A program made the translations under genes and the position numbers. From Phyllostachys edulis (Eukaryota > Streptophyta > Magnoliopsida > Poales > Poaceae): DNA of 64,000 bases. Location of the stretch: contig CM070548.1 of NCBI GenBank assembly GCA_036346405.1, positions 88,123,333 through 88,187,332 of the forward strand, in the 5' to 3' direction. Below the pieces are notes generated by a model. That model was not told the origin of the DNA, searched no databases, and saw only the letters and a program-made list of their open reading frames with translations. Shown here in pieces: positions 46,671 through 58,692 of the stretch. Each line of letters opens with the position of its first letter. The first letter of the stretch is position 1.

Positions 46671-48120
46671 CCTTCTTGTTGAGTCGTGTCTGAAATCTTA
46701 AGAGAATTGATCTTGTAGATCATAAGTTAGATCTTTTATGGATCCAAAATCATGTTAAATTTATTGTCAGCCTGAGGGAGCGGCTAGACCAGTTTTGACG
46801 CTAACTATGAGCAATCAAATGTAACCGTCAGTGCATAGGTCAATTGTAACTTTTCGCCTAGAGTATTCCAGGGTTATTGAATCCACACGGAACCATCTGG
46901 TATCCAACTTAGGGTTTTATAATGGCACATCTAATCCTTCATGAAATCATAGCATATAATGATGATCCTTTCCTAAACCCATAGGCAAAAAAATGACGAT
47001 AAATGTTCTTGGTCCACATGTCAGTTGTTTATCTACAAACAAGCTAATTTAATCTATTTACTACTATTCTCTAGTCGCTGCGATAGATCTCTCACTGGGG
47101 ACCATAGTGCCCTTCGTCGGCCATGTGCACCTTGATCAGAGGCCGCAATTAATTACACGGTATGTCATCACACCTGTCATCCCTATCTTACCGCATAAAC
47201 AAGCTACGAAAGAGATGCCAAACATAAGTTAGTTGCTAATGGTACGTCGTTCTCTATGCCCTAATGTTGTCACCACTATGCACGGCACTGACAACCGAAT
47301 GTACGGATCTTTCTAACTTATGTGCTAACTACAAATATGCTCGTAAACCAATATGTAAGGATCCACTAGATCGATCTAATCACCACTATTATAACAACTA
47401 GCTAAAATGATCTACTGACCAAAATAGATCGGAAGTAAATCATTGCATAAACGGACAACCGTAAAATAGAATCAAAAGAAGCAACTAAGATAGATTAAAA
47501 CAATTAGAACATGAAAAGATCACAACAACTACTTGAGATTACATCGTTACCTCATACAAAAGTTGAAGCAGACCTTAAAGAACTATTCTAATATAGCCTA
47601 TTCAACCAGAAGAATGGATTTCGAGGGTCAAAATTCGCTGAAATTGCGCTGAGGCGTCAGAATTGGGATGTCCAAATCGAAGGAGGGGTTCCACTTTTAT
47701 AGGCGGCTCAGGACCCTTGTGCGCCGCTCGGCTCAAGGGTTAGCCGGTCGGCGCACGGACTCAAACACCTGACTCCGTGTGTTGTCCGCTCCCCGGAAGC
47801 TTCTATGTGTGTATGACATGCAGCCCTGTCTGAGTCCTTCTATTTTCCAATTCAAAGATCTTGTCGGTTTCCAAAAATTAGAGAGCCTGGTGTCTTGGTG
47901 CCCAAGTTGGCAACCTTTTGCGCAAAACCGACAAGAGACTTCTAGTGAGTTCTTTGAAGGGGGGTTGGTGCCCTGGTGGGCCCATGCGTCGGCCAACTCA
48001 TCGCTAGCCCGTGGCCCAGTAGCTCTAGAAAAAAGTTGGCTCCAATTCGCCCCTGTCTAGTCGCTAACACAGTCCAACACTACCCCAAGATAGAATTATG
48101 CAAGGTTTGGGTTTATCGAA
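46671..48120. other. Unassigned repeat-like sequence
   Basis: No gene and no element end were recognised. 46900-47600 is AT-rich and 47640-48060 is GC-rich with a TATA-like 'cttttataggcgg' near 47696, which on the minus strand could belong to an LTR. The short frames are not convincing. Confidence 0.3.
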
Positions 48121-48124
48121 AGCT

Positions 48125-48305
48125 GACTTTTGTGGCCCCATTTGGATCAAAGGATTTTCATAGTAATTTGGGAGTTTTGCATTCCATTGGAAAGTTTTGG
48201 TTCTAGCCTGTTTGGAATGGAGGAATGGGCAAGCCAAATTCCATAGGAAAGGGAAGAATGTCTGTTCCTTTGGAGGAAAAGAAAAATGACCTCTGATCCA
48301 AGGGA
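48125..48305. mobile_element. Possible MITE
   Basis: The left edge reads 'ccccatttggatcaaaggattttcatagtaattt' and the right edge 'gacctctgatccaaggg', with 'tttggaatggaggaa' inside. This is the texture of the small hAT-like MITEs common near grass genes. Termini and target duplication are not clear. Confidence 0.35.
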
Positions 48306-49140
48306 AAATTTCATATGCTTGCTCCTAAGAAACACAGAGAGCTCGCGCGACTCGGCGTCATCCTGGGAAGCGACCTCACCATCGTCGGCTATGGCCGTAG
48401 ACACCGTAGCGCTCGTCGCCTGCTCCCATCACACCCTGAAGACCCGCCCCCTCTCATCGCGCACCGACTACCCGCGGCCGCCTGTCCCTCTTGTTGCCGC
48501 ATCACTCGACGTCCTTCTGCCGGAGCCAAGTTGCCTTCATGAGTTGAAGGCGTAGATAGAATGCATCAGGGGAGGATCTGGGCCTTAGGCAGGGTAGGCT
48601 ATAGCCCAAGGCCTAGCAAAAATGTAACACCCTGGTTTTCGGAGTCTTTTGAATTTTCAAAATAAAAAAGAACCATTTGGTTTTGATGAGAATTCAAAGC
48701 TTGACCTGAGATTTTAAAAAGAGAGCTTTAAAGGACTAAATCAAACTTCAACTAAATGAGTTCGGTTTCTATTCGGGTTTGTTGGAGTTCTTCCTTTTGT
48801 TTGATCGCTCAGTGCTCTCCTTCGGCCCCGTTCTCTCTTCCTTCTTTGGACCACCTCCCTTCGTTTGGATTTAAGGGTCCAGACCTCCCTTGTGGATCGG
48901 ACCTCCCTCCTTGTCTAGACCACCCTTTGGGCTTACCTCCCCTTGGGACGCGTCCACCCCCGAGGCGTTCTAGCTCGGGTTTGTGTTTCAAATGTTCTTG
49001 ATTTTGAAATTCTTATTTTGGGTTGAATTCCCCCTTCAATTGGACCTCGTGTCCATCTGGACCTCCTTTGAACTTCCCTCATGGCTGCTCGTCTTCTGCT
49101 CCTCCACACCTCTTCCTCTCTGTCGCTCCTCTCCTTTGGT

Positions 49141-49690
49141 TCCATCTTGACCGTTGAGACCTCCCCTGTGTTGGTCTTGACCGTCGAGATCTCTTTTGCT
49201 TCCATCTTGATCGTTGAGACCTCCCCCGTGTTGGTCTTGACCGTCGAGATCTCCTTTGCTTCCATCTTGACCGTTGAGACCTCCCCCGTGTTGGTCATGA
49301 CCGTCGAGATCTCCTTTGCTTCCATCTTGACCGTTGAGACCTCCCCCGTGTTGGTCTTGACCGTCAAGATCTCCCTTTGCTTCCATCTTGACCCTTGAGA
49401 CCTCCCCCGTGTTGGTCTTGACCGTCGAGATTACCTTTGGTTCCATCTTGACCGACAGGACCACCCTCGGATTCATCCTGATCGTCGAGACCTCCTTTTG
49501 TTTTCATCTTGGCCATCAGGACCACCCTCGGGGTCATCCTGGCCGTCCAAACCTCCTTTGCTTCCATCTTGTCTGTCGGGACCTCCCTCGGGTTCATCCT
49601 GGCCGTCAAGATTTCCTTTTAACTTGTCTGAACCGTTCAGGACCTCCTTTGAGTCCATCTTGGCCGTTGAGACCTCCTTTGATCTCATCT
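49141..49690. repeat. 60-bp tandem repeat array
   Basis: Five copies of a 60-bp unit starting TCCATCTTGACCGTTGAGAC run from 49141 to about 49441, nearly identical to one another. About four more diverged units follow to 49690. Because 60 is a multiple of three, both strands stay open and give 20-residue repeat peptides; nothing suggests these are real proteins. Confidence 0.92.
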
Positions 49691-49929
49691 TAACCATCAA
49701 GACATTCCCTTGTTCTATCTCCTCCGTTGGATCCTCCTCTTTGTTGGGTCTCCCTTTTCCTTCGCGTGGTCCGATCTAGCGCCACGCCTTTCCCCTCTTG
49801 CGGGATCAGATGGCTCTGCTTCATCACACCTTTTTCCTTTTCCTTTGGACCTTCTCGTCCTCTGGACCTCCGCGTGGTCCTTTTTGCAAAGACCACCATT
49901 CGTGGTCTTTTTGTAAAGACCACCCGCTG

Positions 49930-50300
49930 AGAGTCTTTTCACTAAGACCACCCTTTTGGATCGCGACCTCCCCTTGAGGCCGCGACCTCCCCTCTTTTGT
50001 TGTTTAGCCGCGACCTCCCCTTGAGGCCGCAACCTCCCCTTGTTGTCGTTTAGCTGCAACCTCCCCCGACCTCCCCTTGAGGCCGCGACCTCTTCTCTCT
50101 TGTCCTTTAGCCGCGACCTCCCCCTTGGAGTCGCGACCTCCCCCTTTTGTCGTTTTGTCGTGACCACCTCTTGGCCCGCGACCTCATCTCTTCTGTTGCG
50201 ACCTCCCATGGTCAAAACCTCCTCTTTTGTCGCGACCTTCTCGTTGGTCATGACCTCCCCTTGGTTTGACCACCTATCCCTAGTGTTGACCGGTCCCACT
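49930..50300. repeat. CGACCTCCCCTTGAGGC short tandem repeats
   Basis: Irregular 25-50 bp units built on 'ccgcgacctccccttgaggccgcgacctcccctcttttgt' continue the pyrimidine-rich character of the array at 49141-49690. Confidence 0.75.
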
Positions 50301-52330
50301 AGACAGCCTCGCTCATCTCCTTTTTCCCCTAAATCGCAGCGCTACTCTCGCTGAAGTCCCCGGTGATGCCCTCGCCGGAGTCTTCGCGCATTAAATGTCT
50401 TGTATCACATTAAATGATGCCTCACTGTTTTGCTCCCTCCCCGCTTGTCCCACCGCATCTCCGGTCAGCTGCCTACGCACGCTTGAGTGTGCCCTGCCTT
50501 GTTACTCACCTACCTTGTACTCGCTCATGCTACTCCGAAGTTTCTCGGTGGCTCTCCCAGTCTCTTTCTCTGGCTATATAAGCTTGAGCAACCCTTCATC
50601 TTTACCTTTTTTCTCATTTCCAGTTCTCTTGCCCTTCCGACCAGCTCTTGGACCTCCTCCCAAGCTGTTGGTTCTTCTCGAGCAGCCCCTTGGACCTCCT
50701 CCAAACCGTTGAAGCTTCTCTGTTGGTTTTATTTTGGTGTTTCTTTGGAGTTCTTTTGGATCTTACGAGCTTTATTTGAGTTACTCCGCTCTCTCCCCGT
50801 AGATTGCGAAGGCAATCAAGAGCCCGAGTTCTTTGAGGAAGAAGAAGAAACTCAAGCCTTTGAGCAAGGCAAGTTACACCCTTGACCATGTTGCACCCAT
50901 TACTTCAAATTACTTATGTCGGTTTCAAATGTTATTGCATGCTTATTTTTACTCAAATATTTCAATACCTGTCTTTAAATTCATAGCTATGCCTAAATCC
51001 TTTGTACAACCCATACTGACATTGATTCAAATCTGTTGTCACCCTAGATAAAACTTGGTTGATGCAATAGTGTGAGCCAGGACCTCTCGAGAAATTTATG
51101 CTTAGACATGCTTAGACCACAATCTTGGTTTGGGAGTTTTACTGCCAAAAAGACCAATGTTATCTAAATATTTTAAATGCTGAGCCATGGAAAATGGCCA
51201 GGACCTCTCGAGAAATTTGGTTGTTTGGTTGGTGCATGTCTATGCACGGGGGTCGTGTGATCCGATGCCCTAGGGTTGAGGTTGTCGCTCAAGTCAGTTA
51301 AGGACCGGTCTACGAGCGATAACTTGCTATGCCTTACCGTGCAACCACATGTCCTGAATGGGTAGGCCCTGGCTAATTAATCTGCAAAGTTCCATCGCAG
51401 TTGATCCTGTTGAGCAGTGGGTAGTCTTTTATGGCTTGTCATGTTATGACCAATGTTAGTCCCACTTGGCGCAAGAGGGGGCCTGAACCCTGCGGATGGG
51501 TAATCCAAAGGGGGCACAACCTTAGCGAGGGTGAACCGCGGTGGAATGATGCATTGTAAAGGCCTTGTCACGTGCTCTAGACCTCTCACCTTCGGAAGTG
51601 AGTGGTGGCATCGACGGTTGCCAAACAAACTAGAGATGTCGTGTCATGTAGGTAAAGTGTGCAACCTCTGCAGAGTGTAAAACTATTCGAATAGCCGTGT
51701 CCGCGATTATAGACGTGCTGGCAAGCCTCTCAAAGTTAGATCTTGATTTTGTTTTCAAAAGAGCTTTGTTAAAATGGTTTTGGATCTCTATCCAATTGGG
51801 GTTTTGGCAAGGAGCCTTGTGACAAGAGGGTATCCTTCACCACTTTGTTGTTGAATGTTATCCAACTGTAAAATGAAGACTTTGAAAATGAATTTTAATT
51901 ATGGTTACATGCTTTGGAACTTATTACCCGTAATTGGAAATAAACATGGCTTTATGCAAAGACCACCTTATAAGCCTTCCTTTGAGATATCCATGTATGC
52001 ATATCATTATGTTATTTGACGGGTGTAACTTGCGAGCACGGTTGTTGTGCTCATTCTTGTTTGATTTGATAATTGAGTAGGAGAGGACTTCTTTGATGAA
52101 GATGAGGACTAGAACAATTAGGCAGCGCCCTCTAGTCGTTTGCCTGGGGTGAAACGGGTGGACTTGTCATTTTACTTCGCTGTATATTTTGCTTTCGCCG
52201 GCTTGTAAGCTATCTTTGTAATCAAGCCTTTTGTTGTATATAAAAATTGCGTTGATGAATCTTACCACTTTTGTTTGCTGTGTGAGCTAGCCGTTGATCC
52301 TTGGGACTAGTTCGGAACACAGAGGACTTG

Positions 52331-52775
52331 GGGTTTTTCCAAGTCTCACGACCTCCTCGGGTTTGGTCTCCCGACCACCCTCAAGTTGGGTCTTGGCACT
52401 TGGGGACGTCCCGGGTCCTAAGACCTCCTCGGGTCCGTTCTCCGGACCTCTAGGTGGTCCTGTTGGACCTCCTGGGAGATCGTGAAGAACTGTCTAAGAG
52501 ATCCTGCTGGATCTCTTGGGAGGCCCTGGTGGACTTCCCGAGTGGTCTTGGAGGACCTCTCAGGTGGCCCCAGATCTAGCCTGAGGCCCGGCCAATCACT
52601 GTTCCGCCCATCCACGCCGGCCCAGGCGGTAGCCTGCCCACAACCCACTGCCCCACCCCCACTCGATCCTCATTGCCCACACCTCCCATTCTCCCAAGCC
52701 CCACCAGGCACCAGACCTAATCCCCCACCCACACACCCTCGCTTCTCGCGACTAGACCTAATCCCCTGACCCTCC
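52331..52775. other. CTCC-rich sequence, second repeat-derived block
   Basis: 'gacctcctcgggt', 'ggacctctaggtggtcc' and related phrases recur, so this is probably another piece of the same family as 48622-52330. No gene seen. Confidence 0.35.
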
Positions 52776-53310
52776 ATGCCCGGCGCCGCGCCCTTGCCTA
52801 GCCCTCCGTTCCCACCCGACGCCTTACCCACGGCCTCCGTCCCCACCCAACGCAGCGGCCGCACCCACAGCCTCCGTCCCCACCCAACGCCGTGCCCACA
52901 GCCTCCATCCCCGCCCGGCGCCGCACCTATGGTCAGTGCCATCCTCTGTGCGTTCTCTAGTTCTCTTGATGTCTTCCATTTCACTGTGTGTACTCAAATT
53001 TGTTAAACAACTTGATCTTCAAAACAGCAAGAACTAAACAACATGACTTGGTCTTCAACATTGTCAATTGCTCATAGTTAGAGGACCCTTGGTTAGTTGG
53101 TTTACTGAGATTATACAACATGTGTAAAATTTCATTTGGTGCATACTGTGTGCTTGTGATGTTAATAAGTGCATTATGTGCATACTATTAATAAGCAACA
53201 TTTTTCAAGAATCCGAGGCTAGTTGAAGTGCTTGTGTGCTTGTGTGTTAATAACTTACAAGTGCATATTGTTAATAAGTGCATTTCTTATTTAGGAATTA
53301 GAGATACAAA
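52776..53310 (+). other. GC-rich tandem leader and intron upstream of the hAT-like gene
   Basis: Three 31-37 bp units ending in CCTCCGTCCCCACCC lie at 52795-52920. A GT-type border follows ('atg|gtcagtgcc', 52931), then AT-rich intron-like sequence up to an acceptor 'ttatttag|gaattag' at 53294, just before the ATG at 53311. This looks like the 5' exon and intron of the broken gene, by position. Confidence 0.4.
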
Positions 53311-53988
53311 ATGAAGAGGAGCAAGACATTGCCATCTTATTTTCCAATACAAACACAATACAACTAGTCTCTTCCAGAAATAGTTGGAACTGGAGCTAGT
53401 CACAATGAGCAAAACAATCCTCATGTTGAACTTAGTCCAAATGATGTAGTTGTCGATCCTGGGCTTCGAAAACCAATTGAGGAGTTGGATGTTAAAATTA
53501 GGGATGCTGCTAGAAGGGAGTATTTGTAATTGGGACCGTGCCAACCAAGTGGACATAAATTCCCACGGAAAGACCAGGGAGGTCAGAAGAGGAGATTTCA
53601 GGGATCATAGTTCAAAAGGTATGATCGGTTGGAATATAGTGTTGCTCAAGATACGACCTTTTGTTTTTATTGTTATATCTTTAAGCAACAAAGAGCTGAA
53701 AACTTTGGTGTTGATGCCTCCACAAAGGTTGGGTTTAGTTATTGGAAGAGTGGAATTTAATCTTTTAATGATCATATTGGTAAAGTCAATGGTGCTCACA
53801 ATAAAGTAAGAAGACATTGTGAGGCTTTTAAAAATCAGAGGCAAGTTGTGGATTATGTTATGGCTGCTATCACCAAGAAGAATGAGGAAGAATATAGAGC
53901 GTGTCTTACTATTATACTAGGCATTGCAAAATTTATTCCATTGCAAGCTCTTGCTTTTCGTGAACATGATGAGTCATCTAGCTCGAAC
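53311..53988 (+). pseudogene. hAT-like TTF-type zinc-finger protein, N-terminal half, broken
   Basis: A single frame from ATG 53311 reads MKRSKTLPSYF, then VVDPGLRKPIEELD, the TTF-type zinc-finger block (LGPCQPSGHKFPRK, YDRLEYS, DTTFCFYCYIFKQQ), and ends at LAFREHDESSSSN. This matches plant ZMYM1-like hAT-derived proteins. Four nonsense codons interrupt it (first at 53365). At least two fit CAA-to-TAA and TGG-to-TAG changes, as expected from decay of methylated DNA. The frame stops at 53988, where the CACTA composite begins. The C-terminal half resumes at 58693. Roughly 130 codons expected between the two halves are missing. Confidence 0.82.
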
Positions 53989-54849
53989 CACTACTATAAA
54001 AAAAAGGTCTTCATAGACGGTTCAAAAATGTCATCACAGACGGTTTTGTGAGCCGTCTGAGTTTATGGGCCAGTAATGACATGAGGTTATCACAGACGGT
54101 TTTTCAACCGTCTGTGAAAAAAGCTATCACAGGTGGTTCTGAACAAGAACAGTATGTGATAATTACTTATCATAGACGGTTCTTGTTCAGAACCATCTAT
54201 GATAGTGCCACGCATTTCGCTCAACAAGAACCGCTCGTGATAGTTTTTTCTATTGCAAAAAAAATCGGATGTTGAGCCAAACCAATCAATTGTTGGACAG
54301 TAGCTTCCATATGCAACCTCTAGCATGATAACTAAAATCCAATTAAAATTCTGATGGCAAACACATTATAGGAAAGGGAAACCAAAAGGTTTCAGAACGT
54401 CCCCTCCAAAAGTTACAACGTTAAACTAGCTAGAAACCATCTGTGCATCCAAGCTCCTGAAGAACTCATCAGCTTCTTAGATTGGTCTTGTGAGCTCACT
54501 ACTACAAAAAGGCTAATACTAGACGCCTCATCACAGATGGTTGACCAAAACCGTCTGTATTACATGCAATCACAGACGGTTTTGATTTAGAGACCGTCTA
54601 TGTTACTGGCTGCACTAAAAACCGTCTGTGAACAGGTAATATCACAGACGGTTCATAACTAAAACCGTTTGTGAATTATCACAGACGGTTATTGTAAATA
54701 ACCGTCTGTGATAATTCTACATATCATAGACGGTTTTCAACAAAGAACCGTTTATGAAACTTCGCTGAGCGGTTCTTAACAATAACCGCTCGTGATATTA
54801 CTACACATCACGATAGTTTTTGTTATAACCGCTCGTGATAATATCGCCA

Positions 54850-55595
54850 TGCCCCGTTGAAGCCCGATGAGTTTTTTGTTGCCGGCGCGCTCTTCGTGGC
54901 ATCGGCCGCCGCTCCCCAATGCGTCTCTTCGTCTCACGCTCCGAATTTATTCCTTGTTTTATAAAAAGGATCATCCACCATCGAAGATAATCATCCCCAC
55001 ATATAGATCTAGTACTTATAAAAAAAAACAGAAATGGCTGCCTCTTTTGTTTCGTTGTCACCGGCATTGATGACCTACCTCGCCGCACTGTACGAGCACC
55101 TCTCTCGCTGTACGTTGAACCGTGCTGCAGAAGAACAATGTTTCAACAATGTCTTCACTCCTCTATCCGAGAATTTGCTGGAGCAGGTGACGGCCACCTT
55201 CGGTCGTCTTGACATCCTCCTCCGTCGCATCTTCCGGGTGATCTCCCACTTTCGGCGAGTTTACCGTGTCATTGACGTGGTCCTCTAGAACGATGTTGCA
55301 CGTCTCCAGGAGGCTTGCCGTCACTTGACTATAATCGAGGCAAAGAAGCATCGAGTTGACTGTGCCGAGACCCTCAAGCAAGGGAAGAGAGCCTATGGGC
55401 TCAATTCTTCTTGGTTCAACAATCGAGGGTCTTCGAGACACTCGAACGAGCGATTAGTGGGCGGGCGATTTCAGCTTCGTTCGATCACGAATCGTCCGCC
55501 TCGACGCCGCCTACAAAGTATTGAAGACGGAGATAGCAGCCTACCTCCGCCACTAGAAAAACTTTGTTTATTTATAGGTTTCTACTTTTTTTAAT
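54850..55595 (+). pseudogene. Captured gene-like segment in the CACTA composite
   Basis: Directly after the left subterminal repeats lies a moderately GC-rich block. A frame at 55034-55288 reads MAASFVSLSPALMTYLAALYEH and on to RRVYRVIDVV, followed by a second frame with KKHRVDCAETLKQGKRAYG. It has coding-like composition but no match to anything I know. Such captured host fragments are common in non-autonomous CACTA elements. It could also be ordinary filler of this element family. Confidence 0.35.
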
Positions 55596-55814
55596 CTTTT
55601 TGTAAGAAGCGCTATTTGGACATATGAAAATTCTGAAATGAAAAAAAAATCTAGTTTGGAGGTGAAGTTACAATATTAATTATATGTTGAATTATTGCGA
55701 TATATATATATATAGTTAAAGCAAATTTTCAAGAAGATTTAAATGACAAAATTGACATATAAACATGTAATTTCTTCATTTCATGTAAGTGCATATACAA
55801 GATAATATATACTT

Positions 55815-56450
55815 GAGAAAAACCATTTCACAGACGGTTCCATAATAGAACCGCCTGTGATAACTATCACTGAAGGTTCCATAATAGAACCGTCTATGAT
55901 AAGTCTCTTTATTAGTAGAAGCCCGGCCGCTAGGGTTTTCACCCGCCCTAACTCGTCACTCCCAGCGCCGCTAGGGTTTGCGCCAGCCCTAACTCATCAC
56001 TCCTCAACAAGACTTACTCTCGTTCGTTCTCCCCACCTCAACGCCGCCGCCGACCCGTTGCTGTTGTTGCTGGGGCCAGACACCACTCAGACCGCACAAG
56101 ACACTCGTACAATAGGAGTGTCTTATGTAGTGTCAGGGTCGTGCCACAACTACGGTGACGCCACCACCCAAGCCACTAGGCTTGGCCCCGCGTGTCGCCT
56201 GCGCCGTCATGGCTTGGTTCTCCTGCTCAGCCTCTTGCGCTTGGGCCCTGGCCCTCCTGGCTTTGCTTTCCCCATCCTCCCTCTATTCTCCTCTAGATCT
56301 GTTAGCTTAATGTCTTTTTTGTTGAGTTTGATTTTTATGCTTGAGCCTTAAGTTGTGTCTTGATGTTTGTGTGATTTATGCAAGGTGAAGGAGATGGATG
56401 AGGGTTGTGCTGGTGGTGGGGTCGTCGCCGTGGTTGCGCTGTACTGAGGT
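55815..56450 (+). repeat. Internal subterminal-type repeats plus GC-rich leader, second copy of module
   Basis: Three or four 13-bp CACTA repeats (55820-55905) lead into a 'ctagggttttcacccgccctaactcgtcactcc' leader and GC-rich block ending at 'gtactgaggtatcaccctacc'. This parallels 9940-10340 in the large CACTA element. Confidence 0.5.
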
Positions 56451-56958
56451 ATCACCCTACCTTACTCCCTCTCTGTCTCTACCCCCTTGCTCAGGATAAA
56501 ATGGCTAGTGCTCATGATGGATGCCGAGGGCTATTACTGGTGTGGTGGGTTTGGACACCCTTGGTCTTGCTATCTTGCTGTTGAACTACTCAATGATGTT
56601 AATAGTCTTATGCTGAAATTGAATTGATAATTAGTTCATATTAATAGTCCACTTGCTCTGTGATGTAAACTAAGGGCTATTGGTGTATGTGTATTAATTC
56701 TGTGCATCTTGCTTAGTTCATGCTGTGGGTTCAGATTGACAAAAATGAATGGGGGGCAAATTGGTGGGTTTGGTTAATGCTCTCTGATGGGTACTGAGGG
56801 TTTTTGATGCTGCTTCTTTCTGCTTGGTTAGCTTACATTGGATCGATGTGGTTTGGATGGAGCTTGGCTGCAATTAACTTTCCAGATTTGTGTCACAGGT
56901 ACGTATACGTCCTACCATTCTATTCCTAATCTCTTCTCTATAAAACCTCCAAGTCATG

Positions 56959-57533
<575 letters not shown>

Positions 57534-57808
57534 GTCGGGTTTTAAAGGCATATGTACCATTGCTTGGAGGTTATATATATATATCACAGGCGGTTCGTGT
57601 TTAGAACCGCTCTATGATAGATAGTTATCACGATAGCGATTCAGTATACAAACCGTCTCGTGATAGTCGATATCATGCATTTGCTCGAAGTTAATAACCG
57701 CCTGCGTGATGACCTCATGTCATCATCGACCCATAAACTCGAGCGGCTCGTAAACCATCTCAGAATGACATTTTTGAACTGTCTGTGAATACCTTTTTTG
57801 TAGCAGTG

Positions 57809-58692
57809 GCTCCACTCTGTACCTCACCAACAAATCACAAGCTGTTCTTGTATGTCGTCCTAGTTCGACTCAAGCTCGTCGGTAAGGAGAGACGATTGAA
57901 AACCTCTGGCGGCTCTCCGACCTTAGGTAACACAAAATTAAGATAATTTTTTTTATAACAAACAGCCAACAAATTGTGTATGTTTTGGGGATGTACATGT
58001 ACCTTCCGGCAGTCTACCTCCTACGGTAGACAAGGAGCTATTCCTCGTCGTCGACTATGTCTCCTCGCCGAACCGCGACAGGGAATCGACTGTGGTCGCC
58101 GGAGCTCGGTGTGGGGAGGGGAAAGGAAGAGACTGATGGAAGACAAGGCTGGGGTGGCTATAATATATAAGGATAGCGCCAAAGAATTTTGCTTCCCGCG
58201 CACGCGTTTAAAATTTTTCGAAGTCCCGCGCTGCGAATCACAGACGGTTTCATACAAAAACCGTCTGTGATGACATATTACAAAGGATTGGCTACCACAA
58301 TAGGGGCGCAGCAGAGGATTGCGATTTCAAGTCATGGTAAGATCAGAAGGTTAGTGATTTCAAGCCATGGTAAAATCAGAGAGTGATTTCAAGCTATGGT
58401 AAAAATAGAAATACTTATCACAGAAGGTTTTTAATGCAAACCATCTGTGATGAGGACGGGAAGTCACGGACGGTTCGTGTTGAAAACTGTCTGTGAAGAA
58501 CCGTCTATGACACTTCACATACGGTTTTCAATATAAACCGTTTGTGATATTACTTCTTCACAGACGGTTTTTAGCACAGCTAGTAACACAGACGGTTGCT
58601 AAACCAAAACCGTCTGTGATTTTATTTAATACAAACGATTTTGGACAACCGTATGTGATGAAGCATCCAGTATTAGCCTTTTTGTAGTAGTG
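57809..58692. other. Right arm of the outer CACTA with possible captured exon
   Basis: 57815-58190 is unlike the subterminal repeats. On the minus strand, GC-rich sequence at 58010-58130 ends in a good splice donor (GGAAG|GTACATG at about 57995), which suggests a captured exon. 58238-58692 is an array of subterminal repeats ending in the right terminus. The piece cannot be identified. Confidence 0.4.

Larger units (their letters stand above)
48622..52330 (+). mobile_element. LTR-retrotransposon-derived block with internal tandem repeats
   Basis: It begins at a TGTAACACCCTGGTTTTCGG sequence typical of long gypsy LTR starts. It ends in a region with 'tgtaatcaagccttttgttgtatataaaaattgc' (52215-52250), typical of LTR ends. 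Between them are CTCC-rich tandem repeats (49141-50300), a TATA-like 'ctatataagcttgag' near 50575, and a moderately conserved 51000-52200 stretch. No polyprotein motif is visible. A very long, repeat-expanded LTR is the simplest reading. Confidence 0.45.

Noticed and set aside
49036..49476. Repeat-peptide frames (20-residue units) on both strands
   Set aside because: They follow from a 60-bp tandem repeat without stops; both strands and several frames are open at once.
49141..49690. Regular repeat spacing considered as a CRISPR array
   Set aside because: The units are contiguous with no unique spacers, and the window is plant DNA.
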